Shown here in pieces: positions 51,957 to 60,176 of a DNA stretch of 64,000 nucleotides (position 1 is the stretch's first letter; each line of letters starts with the position of its first letter). Position numbers and translations under genes: made by a program. Source of the stretch: Conexibacter sp. DBS9H8 (lineage in GTDB: Bacteria > Actinomycetota > Thermoleophilia > Solirubrobacterales > Solirubrobacteraceae); assembly GCF_023330685.1 (NCBI RefSeq), contig NZ_CP097128.1:1-64000 (forward strand). The letters are read 5' to 3'. The notes under the pieces were generated by a model. That model was not told where the DNA came from. It ran no database searches and worked only from the letters and a program-made list of their open reading frames with translations.

Positions 51957-54656
51957 ATGCCCCGCGTCCGGTTCGAACCGATCGGGGAGGAGATCGACGT
52001 CCAGCCCGGCGAGACGGTGCTCGACGCCGCCTTCCGCCAGGGCTACAACCTCGCCTACGGCTGCCGGGAGGGCCAGTGCTCGGCGTGCAAGTGCTTCCTC
52101 CTGGAGGGGGACGCCGAGCTGAAGCCCTACTCGAGCTTCGCCCTCTCCGACAGCGAGCGCGAGGGCGGCTACAGCCTGATGTGCCGGGCGATGCCCGAAG
52201 CGGACGCCGTCATCGAGCTGCTCCACTACGACAGGGACTCCTACCGCCTCGAGCACCCGATCCGCGACGGGGTGGCGACGGTCACCGCGGTGGAGGCGCT
52301 CACCGCCGACATCCAGCGACTCGTGCTCGCCGTCGAGTCACCGGCCGACTTCACCTTCACCCCCGGCCAGTACGTCGACCTCCACGTGCCCGGGGAGGAC
52401 GGCGCCCGCCGCTCCTTCTCCCTCGCCAACCTGCCCGCCCGGCCGGGCGCGATCCCCGGGACCGCCGGGGCCACCGGGGCCACCGGGGCCACCGGGGCCG
52501 ACTCCGGGCGCAGCTCCGGGACCGCCGCGAACACCGGCCCCGGCCGGGCCGAGCTGGAGCTGTTCATCAAGTGCTATCCGGGCGGGCGGATCTCCGGTCT
52601 GCTCGAGGCCGGAGAGATCACCGTCGGCCAGCGCCTCGGCTTCACCGGCCCGTACGGGGCGATGAAGGCGCGCCCCGGCGCCGGACCGGTGCTGATGATC
52701 GGCGGTGGCTCGGGGATGGCCCCGATCCTCTCCCTTCTGCGCGCCTTCGCGGCCGAGACGAGTGGCCGCCCGATCCACTTCTTCTACGGCGCCCGGGCCG
52801 AGGCGGACCTCTTCGGCGCCGAGGCGATCGCCGCCGCGGGTGCCGCGCTCGGGGACTTCCAGTACACGCCGGTGACCGAACGCTTCGTCCATGAGGCCGT
52901 CGGGGAGTTCCTCACCGACCACCCCGACTTCGCCGCTGCCGACGTCTACATGTGCGGGCCCCCGCCGATGCTCGAGGCGGTTGAGGAGATGCTCCTCTCC
53001 GGCCACGGTTTCGCACCCGAGCACATCTTCCAGGACAAGTTCACCACCTCCGCCGACGCCGGTGGGGGCGGGGCCGGGGCCGGGGCCGCCTCCGCGGCAC
53101 CGGCCGGGCCGCCGGTCAAGCGCTTCAGCGCGCTTCCGGCCGTCGGTGACGAGTCCGAGCGCCACTTCGCGTGGTTCACCCCGGCGAAGGCGCGGGCATC
53201 CCTGTATGAGGACGTCACCGTCGACACCCAGCCCTCGATCCACCGCCACGTCACCCGCGGCTGGCCGGTCTCCTTCGCCGACGGCCGCGGCACCTGGGAC
53301 GATGCGAGCACCCGGGTCGCCTCCGCGGACTGGTTCGCCTTCCGCGACCCGGGCGAGCAGTGGGAGCGGCCCTACTACGTCAGCGGCAACGCCGGCGAGC
53401 AGCAGATCGAGGGAGCGGTCGCGTCCGCGATTGAGGAGGGGATCATCGCCGACTTCTCCCCCGCCTGGGTCGCCTTCCTGCGCCGCTTCCTGCAGCTGCC
53501 CGCCTTCGTCGAGCACGGCCTCTGGTTTGCGACCGCGACGGTCGCCCGCGACGGGCTGTCAGACAGCGTCTCCCAGTGCATCGCCCTGCAGGCGGCGATG
53601 AAACAGCGCTCCGCCCAGGCCCTCGTCCTCTATGCGATGGACCTCGAGCCCATCCACGGTCCGTTCCCGATCGAGGCGGCCCGGGAGAGCTTCCTCACCG
53701 AGCCCGCCTGGCAGCCGACGCGCCGCTACCTCGAGGCGCTCGCCGCGACCCCCGACTGGTGTGAGGTGATCGTCGCGGCCAACCTCTGCTTCGAGCCGCT
53801 GCTGGGGACGTTGCTGCGCCGCGAGCTCGGCTTCCGCGCCGCGGCCGCCCACGGGGACGTCGTCACCCCGGTGCTCGCCGGAGTCGCCACCCAGGAGTGG
53901 GAGTGGACGCGGGCCTGGAGCACGAACCTGTCTCGCTTCCTGCTCGCCGACCCGCTCCACGGGGAGACGAACGCGGCGGTGATCGGCGGCTGGATCGAGC
54001 GCTGGCTCCCCGACGCCGTCGCGGCGGCGCTCGCGCTCCTGCCCCTCGCCGAGGCGGTCCCGCTCAGCGTCGACCTCGACGCGGTCGGCCGCTACGGCGC
54101 CGAGGTGCTCACCGAAGCCGGACTCGCTGTCCACACACCGCTGCTCGGGGTCGACCTGATCCCCACGCCTGCGGCCGATGCCGGTCTACCGGGACCGGCA
54201 TCGGCACCGACCCGCCGTGTCCGCACCGGCGAGGCGCTCCGCTCACGGGTCGGCGACGCCCACGCGGAGGCGACGCCGGCGGGCTCCGCCCCGGTTCCCG
54301 ACGCGATCCCGGCCGCCGGGGTGGGCGGGGGCCCCGGGCCGGCCCCAAGCGCCGACGGCACCTACGACTTCGTCGGGATCGTGATGGCCAAGTCCGCCGA
54401 GGGGGACGCCGTCGCCGCGGTGATGGGCCGCCGGGACGGGGTTCGCGTTCTCGAGCACGCGGCCTTCTGGGACGTGCGCAGTGAGGGGCGGCTCGTGATC
54501 CCCTTCGACGAGGTCTCCGAGCAGCTCGGCTATGAGATCGACTCCTATTCGATCCAGCATGAGATGTCGACCCACTACGGGCGGATGGTCGCCACCGATG
54601 ACGCGCTGATGCTGTTCTCGGATCCGACCGAGGCGATGCAGTACCTGATGGCATGA
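51957..54656 (+). CDS. Natural fusion of monooxygenase reductase, hydroxylase small subunit and coupling protein (PrmB-PrmC-PrmD)
   Basis: One unbroken frame of 899 residues. Residues 1-363: reductase, with a 2Fe-2S ferredoxin (Cys36, 41, 44, 76), FAD motif RRSFSLAN (151-158) and NAD part (GGGSGMAP, YMCGPPPM), ending EHIFQDKF. Linker 364-385 rich in Gly/Ala. Residues about 386-735: hydroxylase small subunit (ferritin-like, no iron ligands expected; ERPYYVSGNAGEQQIEG). Second Pro/Gly/Ala linker 736-800. Residues 801-899: coupling protein (DFVGIVMAKSAEGDAVAAVM). The order equals prmB, prmC, prmD. A Gly/Thr insertion (168-195) interrupts the reductase. All domains look intact. Confidence 0.9.
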   Translation: MPRVRFEPIGEEIDVQPGETVLDAAFRQGYNLAYGCREGQCSACKCFLLEGDAELKPYSSFALSDSEREGGYSLMCRAMPEADAVIELLHYDRDSYRLEHPIRDGVATVTAVEALTADIQRLVLAVESPADFTFTPGQYVDLHVPGEDGARRSFSLANLPARPGAIPGTAGATGATGATGADSGRSSGTAANTGPGRAELELFIKCYPGGRISGLLEAGEITVGQRLGFTGPYGAMKARPGAGPVLMIGGGSGMAPILSLLRAFAAETSGRPIHFFYGARAEADLFGAEAIAAAGAALGDFQYTPVTERFVHEAVGEFLTDHPDFAAADVYMCGPPPMLEAVEEMLLSGHGFAPEHIFQDKFTTSADAGGGGAGAGAASAAPAGPPVKRFSALPAVGDESERHFAWFTPAKARASLYEDVTVDTQPSIHRHVTRGWPVSFADGRGTWDDASTRVASADWFAFRDPGEQWERPYYVSGNAGEQQIEGAVASAIEEGIIADFSPAWVAFLRRFLQLPAFVEHGLWFATATVARDGLSDSVSQCIALQAAMKQRSAQALVLYAMDLEPIHGPFPIEAARESFLTEPAWQPTRRYLEALAATPDWCEVIVAANLCFEPLLGTLLRRELGFRAAAAHGDVVTPVLAGVATQEWEWTRAWSTNLSRFLLADPLHGETNAAVIGGWIERWLPDAVAAALALLPLAEAVPLSVDLDAVGRYGAEVLTEAGLAVHTPLLGVDLIPTPAADAGLPGPASAPTRRVRTGEALRSRVGDAHAEATPAGSAPVPDAIPAAGVGGGPGPAPSADGTYDFVGIVMAKSAEGDAVAAVMGRRDGVRVLEHAAFWDVRSEGRLVIPFDEVSEQLGYEIDSYSIQHEMSTHYGRMVATDDALMLFSDPTEAMQYLMA

Positions 54657-55084
54657 ACGCGCTGACGAGCCTGCAACGCCGCCCCCGGGCCCGTGCGGTC
54701 CTGTCGGCCGGCGGCACCCGGATCGCCCGTGTCGACGGGCACGCGCTCAGCCGCCGGGTCGCGCTGCGCTCGGTCCCGCGGGCTCTCGAGAGCCGGATCG
54801 TCCCGGCCGCCACCACGGGTCTGTGCTGTGTCTATGAGCTGCGGGTGACCGCCTCGGCCGGCGGACCGGAGGCGCGCTTCACCCTGACGGTCGCTGACGG
54901 CGCCGTCCGCGTCGAGGCCCGACCGGCCCCGGCGGCCGACGCCTGGGTCGCCCTCTCCCTCGCCGACATGATCCTGCTGATCAGCGGGGCCGCGGGGCTG
55001 TGGTCGCTCGTCGCCGAGCACCGGGTCAGTCTCGGCGGGGAGATCTTCACGGTGATGCGCTTCCCGGGCCTGCTCGGGTTCTGA
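54653..55084 (+). CDS. SCP2-like sterol-carrier-domain protein
   Basis: 143 residues, coupled to the fused monooxygenase gene through an ATGA overlap. The C-terminal 80 residues (FTLTVADGAVRVEARP, DAWVALSLADMILLISG, VSLGGEIFTVMRF) have the pattern of an SCP2 lipid-carrier domain. The first 45 residues are basic. It may deliver a hydrophobic substrate to, or stabilise, the monooxygenase; this is inferred from the coupling only. Confidence 0.6.
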   Translation: MNALTSLQRRPRARAVLSAGGTRIARVDGHALSRRVALRSVPRALESRIVPAATTGLCCVYELRVTASAGGPEARFTLTVADGAVRVEARPAPAADAWVALSLADMILLISGAAGLWSLVAEHRVSLGGEIFTVMRFPGLLGF

Positions 55085-55173
55085 GGCGGGCGCGGCGGCG
55101 GCGTGGCGCCTCAGGGCTGCTTCACGCGCTCGGCGCGTTGGGCGGACGACGCCCCGACGGGGCCGGCCCCGGA

Positions 55174-55218
55174 CGAGGGGGGACAAATGTGTCGTAGGGA
55201 CGCATTTGTCCCCCCTCG
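55174..55218. repeat. Long hairpin with apical GTC-N5-GAC (member 2)
   Basis: 45-base inverted repeat starting CGAGGGGGGACAAATG and ending with its complement; 20 paired positions with one G-T wobble and the tip GTC-GTAGG-GAC. Located between convergent genes (SCP2-like and membrane protein), so it can also terminate both. It has the same architecture as 7181-7221. Confidence 0.75.
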
Positions 55219-55297
55219 ATGTCGCCAGGCCACCCGGCCGCGCCCCCAAACATGGGCCCTGCCCGGACGACGGCCACGCGCGGAATGGCCCGCAGGC

Positions 55298-55891
55298 TCA
55301 GTAGGCGCCCTGTTCGAGCAGCTGGTTGGACTCGTGCCCGCTGTAGCTGACCCCGGTCCCGAACGGCTTGGAGCGGTCGACGACGACGCAGTAGAAGCTC
55401 GTCCCGAGCTGGTCGCTCACACAGCTGCGGTACAGACGGGGGACCTGGATGCCGACGGTGTCGATCCGGTGCAGGTCGGTGAGGAAGCGCGGCGGCGCGT
55501 GGGCACCGATCCACGCCTCCGCCCGCTCCGTCGCATCCTGGACCGCCGCCCGGTCGGCGATCACCTGGTCGTGGTGAATGAGCCCGACGAGGGCGAGGGC
55601 GACGCTGACCCCGAACGCCGCGGCCGTCCCCGCGTAGTTGCGGGCGACCGAGCGGGGCAGGTCGCGGCGGACCCGCCGCATCACCAGCCCGAGCGGCGAG
55701 CTGAGGAAGGCGATTGCCAGCAGCATCAGCCCGCCGGCGGTGAGCAGGCCGCCGACGGCCGACTCGCTGTCCCCGGACGGGGGCAGAAGGTGTCCGACGA
55801 CGGCGTCGACGGCACACAGCAGGACGAAGGTCGGCCAGAGCCAAGCTCCGGTGAGACGCCAGCGGAGACGGACCAGATCGGTGCGGTCCAT
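55298..55891 (-). CDS. Membrane protein of unknown function
   Basis: 197 residues with about three hydrophobic helices (17-34, 46-68, 86-105), then an extracytoplasmic part of 90 residues with two cysteines (RSCVSDQLGTSFYCVVV) likely paired, ending ESNQLLEQGAY. No family recognised. The tail has a Cys-x9-10-Cys pattern on adjoining strands. ATG at 55891. Divergent from lipB with 58 bases between. Confidence 0.7.
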   Translation of the reverse strand: MDRTDLVRLRWRLTGAWLWPTFVLLCAVDAVVGHLLPPSGDSESAVGGLLTAGGLMLLAIAFLSSPLGLVMRRVRRDLPRSVARNYAGTAAAFGVSVALALVGLIHHDQVIADRAAVQDATERAEAWIGAHAPPRFLTDLHRIDTVGIQVPRLYRSCVSDQLGTSFYCVVVDRSKPFGTGVSYSGHESNQLLEQGAY

Positions 55892-55949
55892 GCCTGAGAA
55901 GAGTACGGCGATCAGCTCGTCCGAGTCAGCGGCCGCTACGGTTTCTCAT

Positions 55950-56696
55950 ATGGACGAGCTCTGGGTCGCCCAGCTCGGGCTGATCGACTACCGGACCGCC
56001 CTCGCGCGGCAGGAGCAGCTGCGCGACGCCCGCCGGGCCGGGGCGATTCCCGACACCATGCTCGTGCTCGAGCATCCGCCGGTGATCACTCGCGGACGGC
56101 GCTCCAGCGCGGATGAGCTGCCCCTCGGTGAGGCGTTCTTTCACGCGCGCGGGATTGACGTCGTCGACGTCAACCGGGGCGGCCGGCTCACCTATCACGG
56201 CCCCGGCCAGCTCGTCGGCTACCCGATCGTCGCCGTCGATGACGTCGTCGGCCATGTGCGGCGGCTCGAGCGCGCGCTCGTGCGGGCCCTCGCTGAGACC
56301 GGGATCACCGCCCGGGCCCGGCCCGAGGACGGGCCGGACTTCACCGGTGTCTGGGTCGGGGAGGCGAAGATCGCCTCGATCGGCGTCCACGTCGCCGGAC
56401 GGGTGACGACCCACGGCTTTGCCCTCAACGTCGCCAACGACATGACCCCGTGGACGTGGTTCACGCCGTGTGGGCTGGCGACGGTGGCGATGACCTCGGT
56501 CGCCGAGCAGCTCGGTGAGGACGCGGGGTGCGGTGAGCCGCTGCTGCGCTGCCTGCGCCAGCGCATCGCCCACGCGGTCGCGGAGACCCTCGGGCTCCGC
56601 CAGCGCCAGGTCACCCCCGAGCGCCTCGATCGCGCGCTGAAGAGTTCTCCCGGGATCGGCGCGGAGGCGACCGGGGCGACCGTCCCCACACGGTAG
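55950..56696 (+). CDS. lipB: Octanoyl-[acyl-carrier-protein]:protein N-octanoyltransferase
   Basis: 248 residues from the ATG at 55950. Transfers octanoyl from acyl carrier protein to the lipoyl domains. Family blocks RGGRLTYHGPGQLVGYP, the catalytic lysine in GEAKIASIGVHV and the catalytic cysteine in FTPCGL are intact. Followed after 15 bases by lipA, giving a lipoate-synthesis operon. Confidence 0.95.
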   Translation: MDELWVAQLGLIDYRTALARQEQLRDARRAGAIPDTMLVLEHPPVITRGRRSSADELPLGEAFFHARGIDVVDVNRGGRLTYHGPGQLVGYPIVAVDDVVGHVRRLERALVRALAETGITARARPEDGPDFTGVWVGEAKIASIGVHVAGRVTTHGFALNVANDMTPWTWFTPCGLATVAMTSVAEQLGEDAGCGEPLLRCLRQRIAHAVAETLGLRQRQVTPERLDRALKSSPGIGAEATGATVPTR

Positions 56697-56711
56697 GCTT
56701 AGGGAAGTCTG

Positions 56712-57713
56712 ATGAGCGCCACCCGTTCCCGATCGCACCCCGGCGGTATTCGCGACGTCCTCACGGTGATCGGGGCCGAGGAGGTGCAGCCCTACAGGGG
56801 CCGCAAGCCGCCGTGGTTCAAGGTGCCCGCTCCCGGCGGCCCCCGCTACCGCGAGCTGCAGGGCCTGATCGCCGCCGAGAACCTCCACACCGTCTGCCAG
56901 GAGGCCGCCTGCCCGAACATCGGGGAGTGCTGGCAGCGGGGGACCGCGACGTTCATGATCCTCGGGGACACCTGCACCCGGCGCTGCGGCTTCTGCAACG
57001 TCAAGACCGGCAGGCCGACGTGGAACGACCCGCTCGAACCGGCCCGGGTCGCTCGCTCGGTCGCCCGGATGGGGCTGCGCCACGCGGTGATCACGAGCGT
57101 CGACCGGGACGACCTGCCCGACCTCGGCGCCCACGCCTTCGTCGGGGTGATCCGCCAGATCCGCCGCCAGTCACCCGGCACCCAGATTGAGGTGCTCACC
57201 CCGGACTTCCGCGGCCAGGAGATGCCGATCGCCAAGGTGATCGCCGCCCGACCCGACGTGTTCAACCACAACGTCGAGGTCGTGCCGCGCCTCTACGCGG
57301 TCGCGCGGCGCGGCTCGACCTGGGAACGGTCCAACCGCGTGCTGGCGACCGCCAAGGAGTTCGGCGGAGACGAGGTCGTGACCAAGTCCGGGCTGATGGT
57401 CGGACTCGGCGAGAGCTTCGAGGAGATGGTCGACGCGGTCGGCACGCTGCGGGAGAACCATGTCCAGGTCCTCACCGTCGGCCAGTACCTGCGTCCGACC
57501 GCCGAGCACCTGCCGGTCGTGCGCTATTGGCATCCGGAGGAGTTCGCCGCCCTCGAACGGGCCGCCTACGAACTCGGCTTCACCCACGTCGCGGCCGGGC
57601 CGCTCGTGCGCTCCAGCTACCACGCCGACGAGCACGTCGCCCAGGCCGAACCGGGCGTCGGCCCGCTGCGGGGCGCGACCGACGGCCCCCACGCGGTCGC
57701 AAACGGAGCCTAG
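56712..57713 (+). CDS. lipA: Lipoyl synthase
   Basis: 333 residues. Radical-SAM enzyme that inserts two sulfur atoms into the octanoyl chain. The N-terminal auxiliary cluster motif CQEAACPNIGEC and the radical-SAM motif CTRRCGFC are both present, and LTPDFRG and the end SSYHADEH fit the family. ATG at 56712, ribosome site AGGGAAG. The third gene of the likely operon begins 4 bases after its stop. Confidence 0.96.
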   Translation: MSATRSRSHPGGIRDVLTVIGAEEVQPYRGRKPPWFKVPAPGGPRYRELQGLIAAENLHTVCQEAACPNIGECWQRGTATFMILGDTCTRRCGFCNVKTGRPTWNDPLEPARVARSVARMGLRHAVITSVDRDDLPDLGAHAFVGVIRQIRRQSPGTQIEVLTPDFRGQEMPIAKVIAARPDVFNHNVEVVPRLYAVARRGSTWERSNRVLATAKEFGGDEVVTKSGLMVGLGESFEEMVDAVGTLRENHVQVLTVGQYLRPTAEHLPVVRYWHPEEFAALERAAYELGFTHVAAGPLVRSSYHADEHVAQAEPGVGPLRGATDGPHAVANGA

Positions 57714-57717
57714 CCCG

Positions 57718-59235
57718 ATGCCCCGGCGCCGCCTGGTCCTGCTCCTCCTCGTCGCGGGCGTCCTGGTGATGGCGCTCCTCCCCGCGGTTGCGCTGGCCCG
57801 CGGGGGCAGCGGGGTCGGCGGATTCAGCCTCGGCGGCGAGGGCGGCGGCTCAGGCGGCGGGGCCGGCAAGGGCTTCATCATCTACATTGCGCTGCGGCTG
57901 CTGATCGATCTCGTCCTGTTCGGGCACGGGGTCGGGGCGCTGATCGCGGTCGGCCTCGTCCTCGCCGCCTGGATCTACTTCTACGGCGGCCGCTGGATCG
58001 GCGACTGGTTCACCGCCCAGCGCCGGCGCGGGCCCGCCCAGCGCCGGGAGGCGCGCCGGCGCGAGCGCCGGGTCGCCCTCGCGGCCGCCGAGGCCGCCGA
58101 TGCGGACGGCGCGTTTGACCCCGAACGGGTCCGGGCCGCCGCGCAGGAGCTGTTCGTCGACGTGCAGTCCGCGTGGGATCGCGGTGATGTCGCCACCCTG
58201 CGCACGCTGATCGCCCCGCGCCTGCTCGGTGAGTGGGAGCGGCGGCTTGACGAGCTGTCGCGCCGAGGTCTGTGCAACCACGTCGAGCTGACCGGACCGC
58301 CGAAGGTCCAGTTCGTCGGCATCGGCGTCGGGGCGCGCGCGACCGGCCCGGGCGAGGGCCCCGACCGCGTCGTCGTCCGGATCGACGCCCGGCTGCGTGA
58401 CTGGATCGTCGACGCCCGCGGGCGCGAGCACAACGAGCGCGGTGCGGCGACGAAGACCGTCCGGATGCGTGAATACTGGACGCTGGTGCGCACGCCGGTC
58501 AACCCGGCCGGCAGCGGACCGGCTGACCCGCAGGCAAGCCTCGACGCCGAGTTCGATCTCAGCCTGCACAGCAACTCGGGGCCGGCGCGCGAGTGGATGC
58601 TCGCCTCGATCGAGCAGGGAGCCGAGGGCGCCTATCAGCTCGAGGCCAAGCTCGTACAGACCGGCTGGGCCGACGCGGACGCGCTGCGGGATCAGGCGCT
58701 CGTCGAGCAGGCCCAGGCGGAGGCGGCACCGCTCGGGTCCGACCTCAGCCTCGGTGAGCTGACGGACACGACCGTCGCGATCGAGACCGACGCCCGCGCC
58801 CGCGCGCTCGACCTCAGCCTCGCCGACGGGCGCTTTGCCCCCGACGTGCTCGAGGTCGCCGCCCGCCGCGCGGTCGCCGCGTGGGCGCAGGCGATCGACG
58901 GGGAGACCCGGCCGCTGCTCAGCCTTGCGAGCCCCGCGGCCAGCGATGAGATGCTTCACCCGGCCGGACCGCGGAGCCGGCTCGTCGTCCGCGGACCGCG
59001 GATCGAGCGCATCACGGTCGTCTCCCTCGACGCCAAGGCCACACCGCCGATCATGGCCGTCGACGTGAAGATCACCGGTCGGCGCTACCTGCAGGACCGC
59101 GCGACCGCATCGATCGTCGCCGGATCGGACATCCACGCGGTCACCTTCACCGAGCGCTGGACCTTCTCGCTTTCCGACGCACCCGACAACCCCTGGCAGA
59201 TCAGCGCGGTCACGAGCCCCGCGCTCGCCCGCTAG
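57718..59235 (+). CDS. Tim44-like domain membrane protein (double)
   Basis: 505 residues. A signal-anchor (about 5-26) and a second hydrophobic region (50-97), with a Gly-rich loop in between, hold it in the membrane; an Arg-rich stretch (100-125) follows. The region about 130-300 (AAQELFVDVQSAWDRGDVATLRTLI ... WTLVR) is a Tim44-like fold, and about 350-500 (ARRAVAAWAQAIDGE ... NPWQISAVTSPA) seems to be a second, more diverged copy. Role unknown. It is 4 bases behind lipA, so probably cotranscribed. Confidence 0.82.
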   Translation: MPRRRLVLLLLVAGVLVMALLPAVALARGGSGVGGFSLGGEGGGSGGGAGKGFIIYIALRLLIDLVLFGHGVGALIAVGLVLAAWIYFYGGRWIGDWFTAQRRRGPAQRREARRRERRVALAAAEAADADGAFDPERVRAAAQELFVDVQSAWDRGDVATLRTLIAPRLLGEWERRLDELSRRGLCNHVELTGPPKVQFVGIGVGARATGPGEGPDRVVVRIDARLRDWIVDARGREHNERGAATKTVRMREYWTLVRTPVNPAGSGPADPQASLDAEFDLSLHSNSGPAREWMLASIEQGAEGAYQLEAKLVQTGWADADALRDQALVEQAQAEAAPLGSDLSLGELTDTTVAIETDARARALDLSLADGRFAPDVLEVAARRAVAAWAQAIDGETRPLLSLASPAASDEMLHPAGPRSRLVVRGPRIERITVVSLDAKATPPIMAVDVKITGRRYLQDRATASIVAGSDIHAVTFTERWTFSLSDAPDNPWQISAVTSPALAR

Positions 59236-59336
59236 GGTGTCCCCGCACCCGCCCGCTCCGAGAGCGGCGCCGACGCCGGCCACCCCGGCCGGCCACCGCT
59301 GACCTCACTGGCTCCCCTTCCGCCCACCGGCTCCCG

Positions 59337-59516
59337 ATGCGCCTCGTCCTGCTGATCGTCACGATCGCCTTCATCTGCGGCCTGATCGCCCTCACCGTCG
59401 ACGACATCAGCGTCAACGGCGTCACCCCGCTCGACGTCGTCGCGCTGCTGATCGTCGCGTTCTTCGCCGTCGCGATCGTCGGTGCGCTACGCGCCCGCCC
59501 GGACGGTGAGGAGTGA
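59337..59516 (+). CDS. 59-residue two-helix membrane protein
   Basis: Short frame from ATG at 59337 to TGA at 59514-59516. It encodes MRLVLLIVTIAFICGLIALT, a short polar turn and a second helix (VVALLIVAFFAVAIVGAL), ending RARPDGEE. The hydrophobic pattern and the actinobacterial codon bias (G/C in third positions) support it. No family is recognised. Confidence 0.6.
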   Translation: MRLVLLIVTIAFICGLIALTVDDISVNGVTPLDVVALLIVAFFAVAIVGALRARPDGEE

Positions 59517-59688
59517 TGGCGGAGCGGCGGAGGCCCGGCCGTGGGGGTACTTTCGGGGTGAGCCCAAGAACAGCATCTACGTGGCCGACGCTCTCTACGA
59601 CGATCTGCGCCGACACGGACTGCCGGTCTCCCAACGTGCCCAGCGAGCCTTCGTGGACGCGCTCGCCGCGGAGCTGACCGCCGGCTGA
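59506..59688 (+). CDS. Small antitoxin-like protein (VapB/CcdA type)
   Basis: 60 residues from the GTG at 59506; a GTG at 59482 would add eight, and the reading frame overlaps the small membrane gene either way. The part PKNSIYVADALYDDLRRHGLPVSQRAQRAFVDAL has the strand then two-helix pattern of ribbon-helix-helix antitoxins, with the second helix in the VSQRAQRAF segment. It precedes a PIN-domain remnant, as in VapBC loci. Confidence 0.5.
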   Translation: MRSDGGAAEARPWGYFRGEPKNSIYVADALYDDLRRHGLPVSQRAQRAFVDALAAELTAG

Positions 59689-59689
59689 G

Positions 59690-60093
59690 CCGGCCGCGCC
59701 GTCGGCCCTCGTTGACGTCGTCGCCGATCGGCCCGGCCGGGAGACGTGCTTGACCATCTCGGTCAGCCGTTGTGTGCGCCGGTCCACCAGCTCGCCGAGG
59801 TGCTCTCCGCCCTCGCCCAGCTCATCCGGGCGTGCGAGCTCAGCGCCGAGCGCGGCGCCGGCGCCCTCGCTGAGGCCGCCGCCCTCCGCCAGGAGATCGC
59901 CCCGGTCGACGAGCAGCTGCTCAACCGTGCCCTCGCCTTGCGCGACTCCGTCCGGGTCCTCGACAGACTCTACGTGGCCCTCGCCGAGCGCCAGGGCTGC
60001 CCGCTGCTGACCACCGACGCGTGCCTCCGGCGGGGCCAGCCCACCCTGCGGAGTCCTCGACGTGGGGGTTGCCGGGCCGACCCGGGGAGCTGA
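59690..60093 (+). pseudogene. Broken PIN-domain (VapC-like) toxin
   Basis: From 59690 one frame reads PSALVDVVADRPGRE, which looks like the start of VapC (VVDASALV...) but has no start codon and lacks the first aspartate. Near 59745 the similarity shifts to another frame: PVHQLAEVLSALAQLI ... LALRDSVRVLDRLYVALAE ... CPLLTTDACL, a good PIN domain. The frameshift and lost first acidic residue mean that it is almost surely inactive. The upstream antitoxin-like gene is intact. Confidence 0.65.
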
Positions 60094-60176
60094 GGCCCGT
60101 CGCCCCGTGGCGGCCACCACGGACAGACCGGCAACCGGCGCGTTGGCCAGGCGGACGGGCTAACGTCGTCCGGGCG

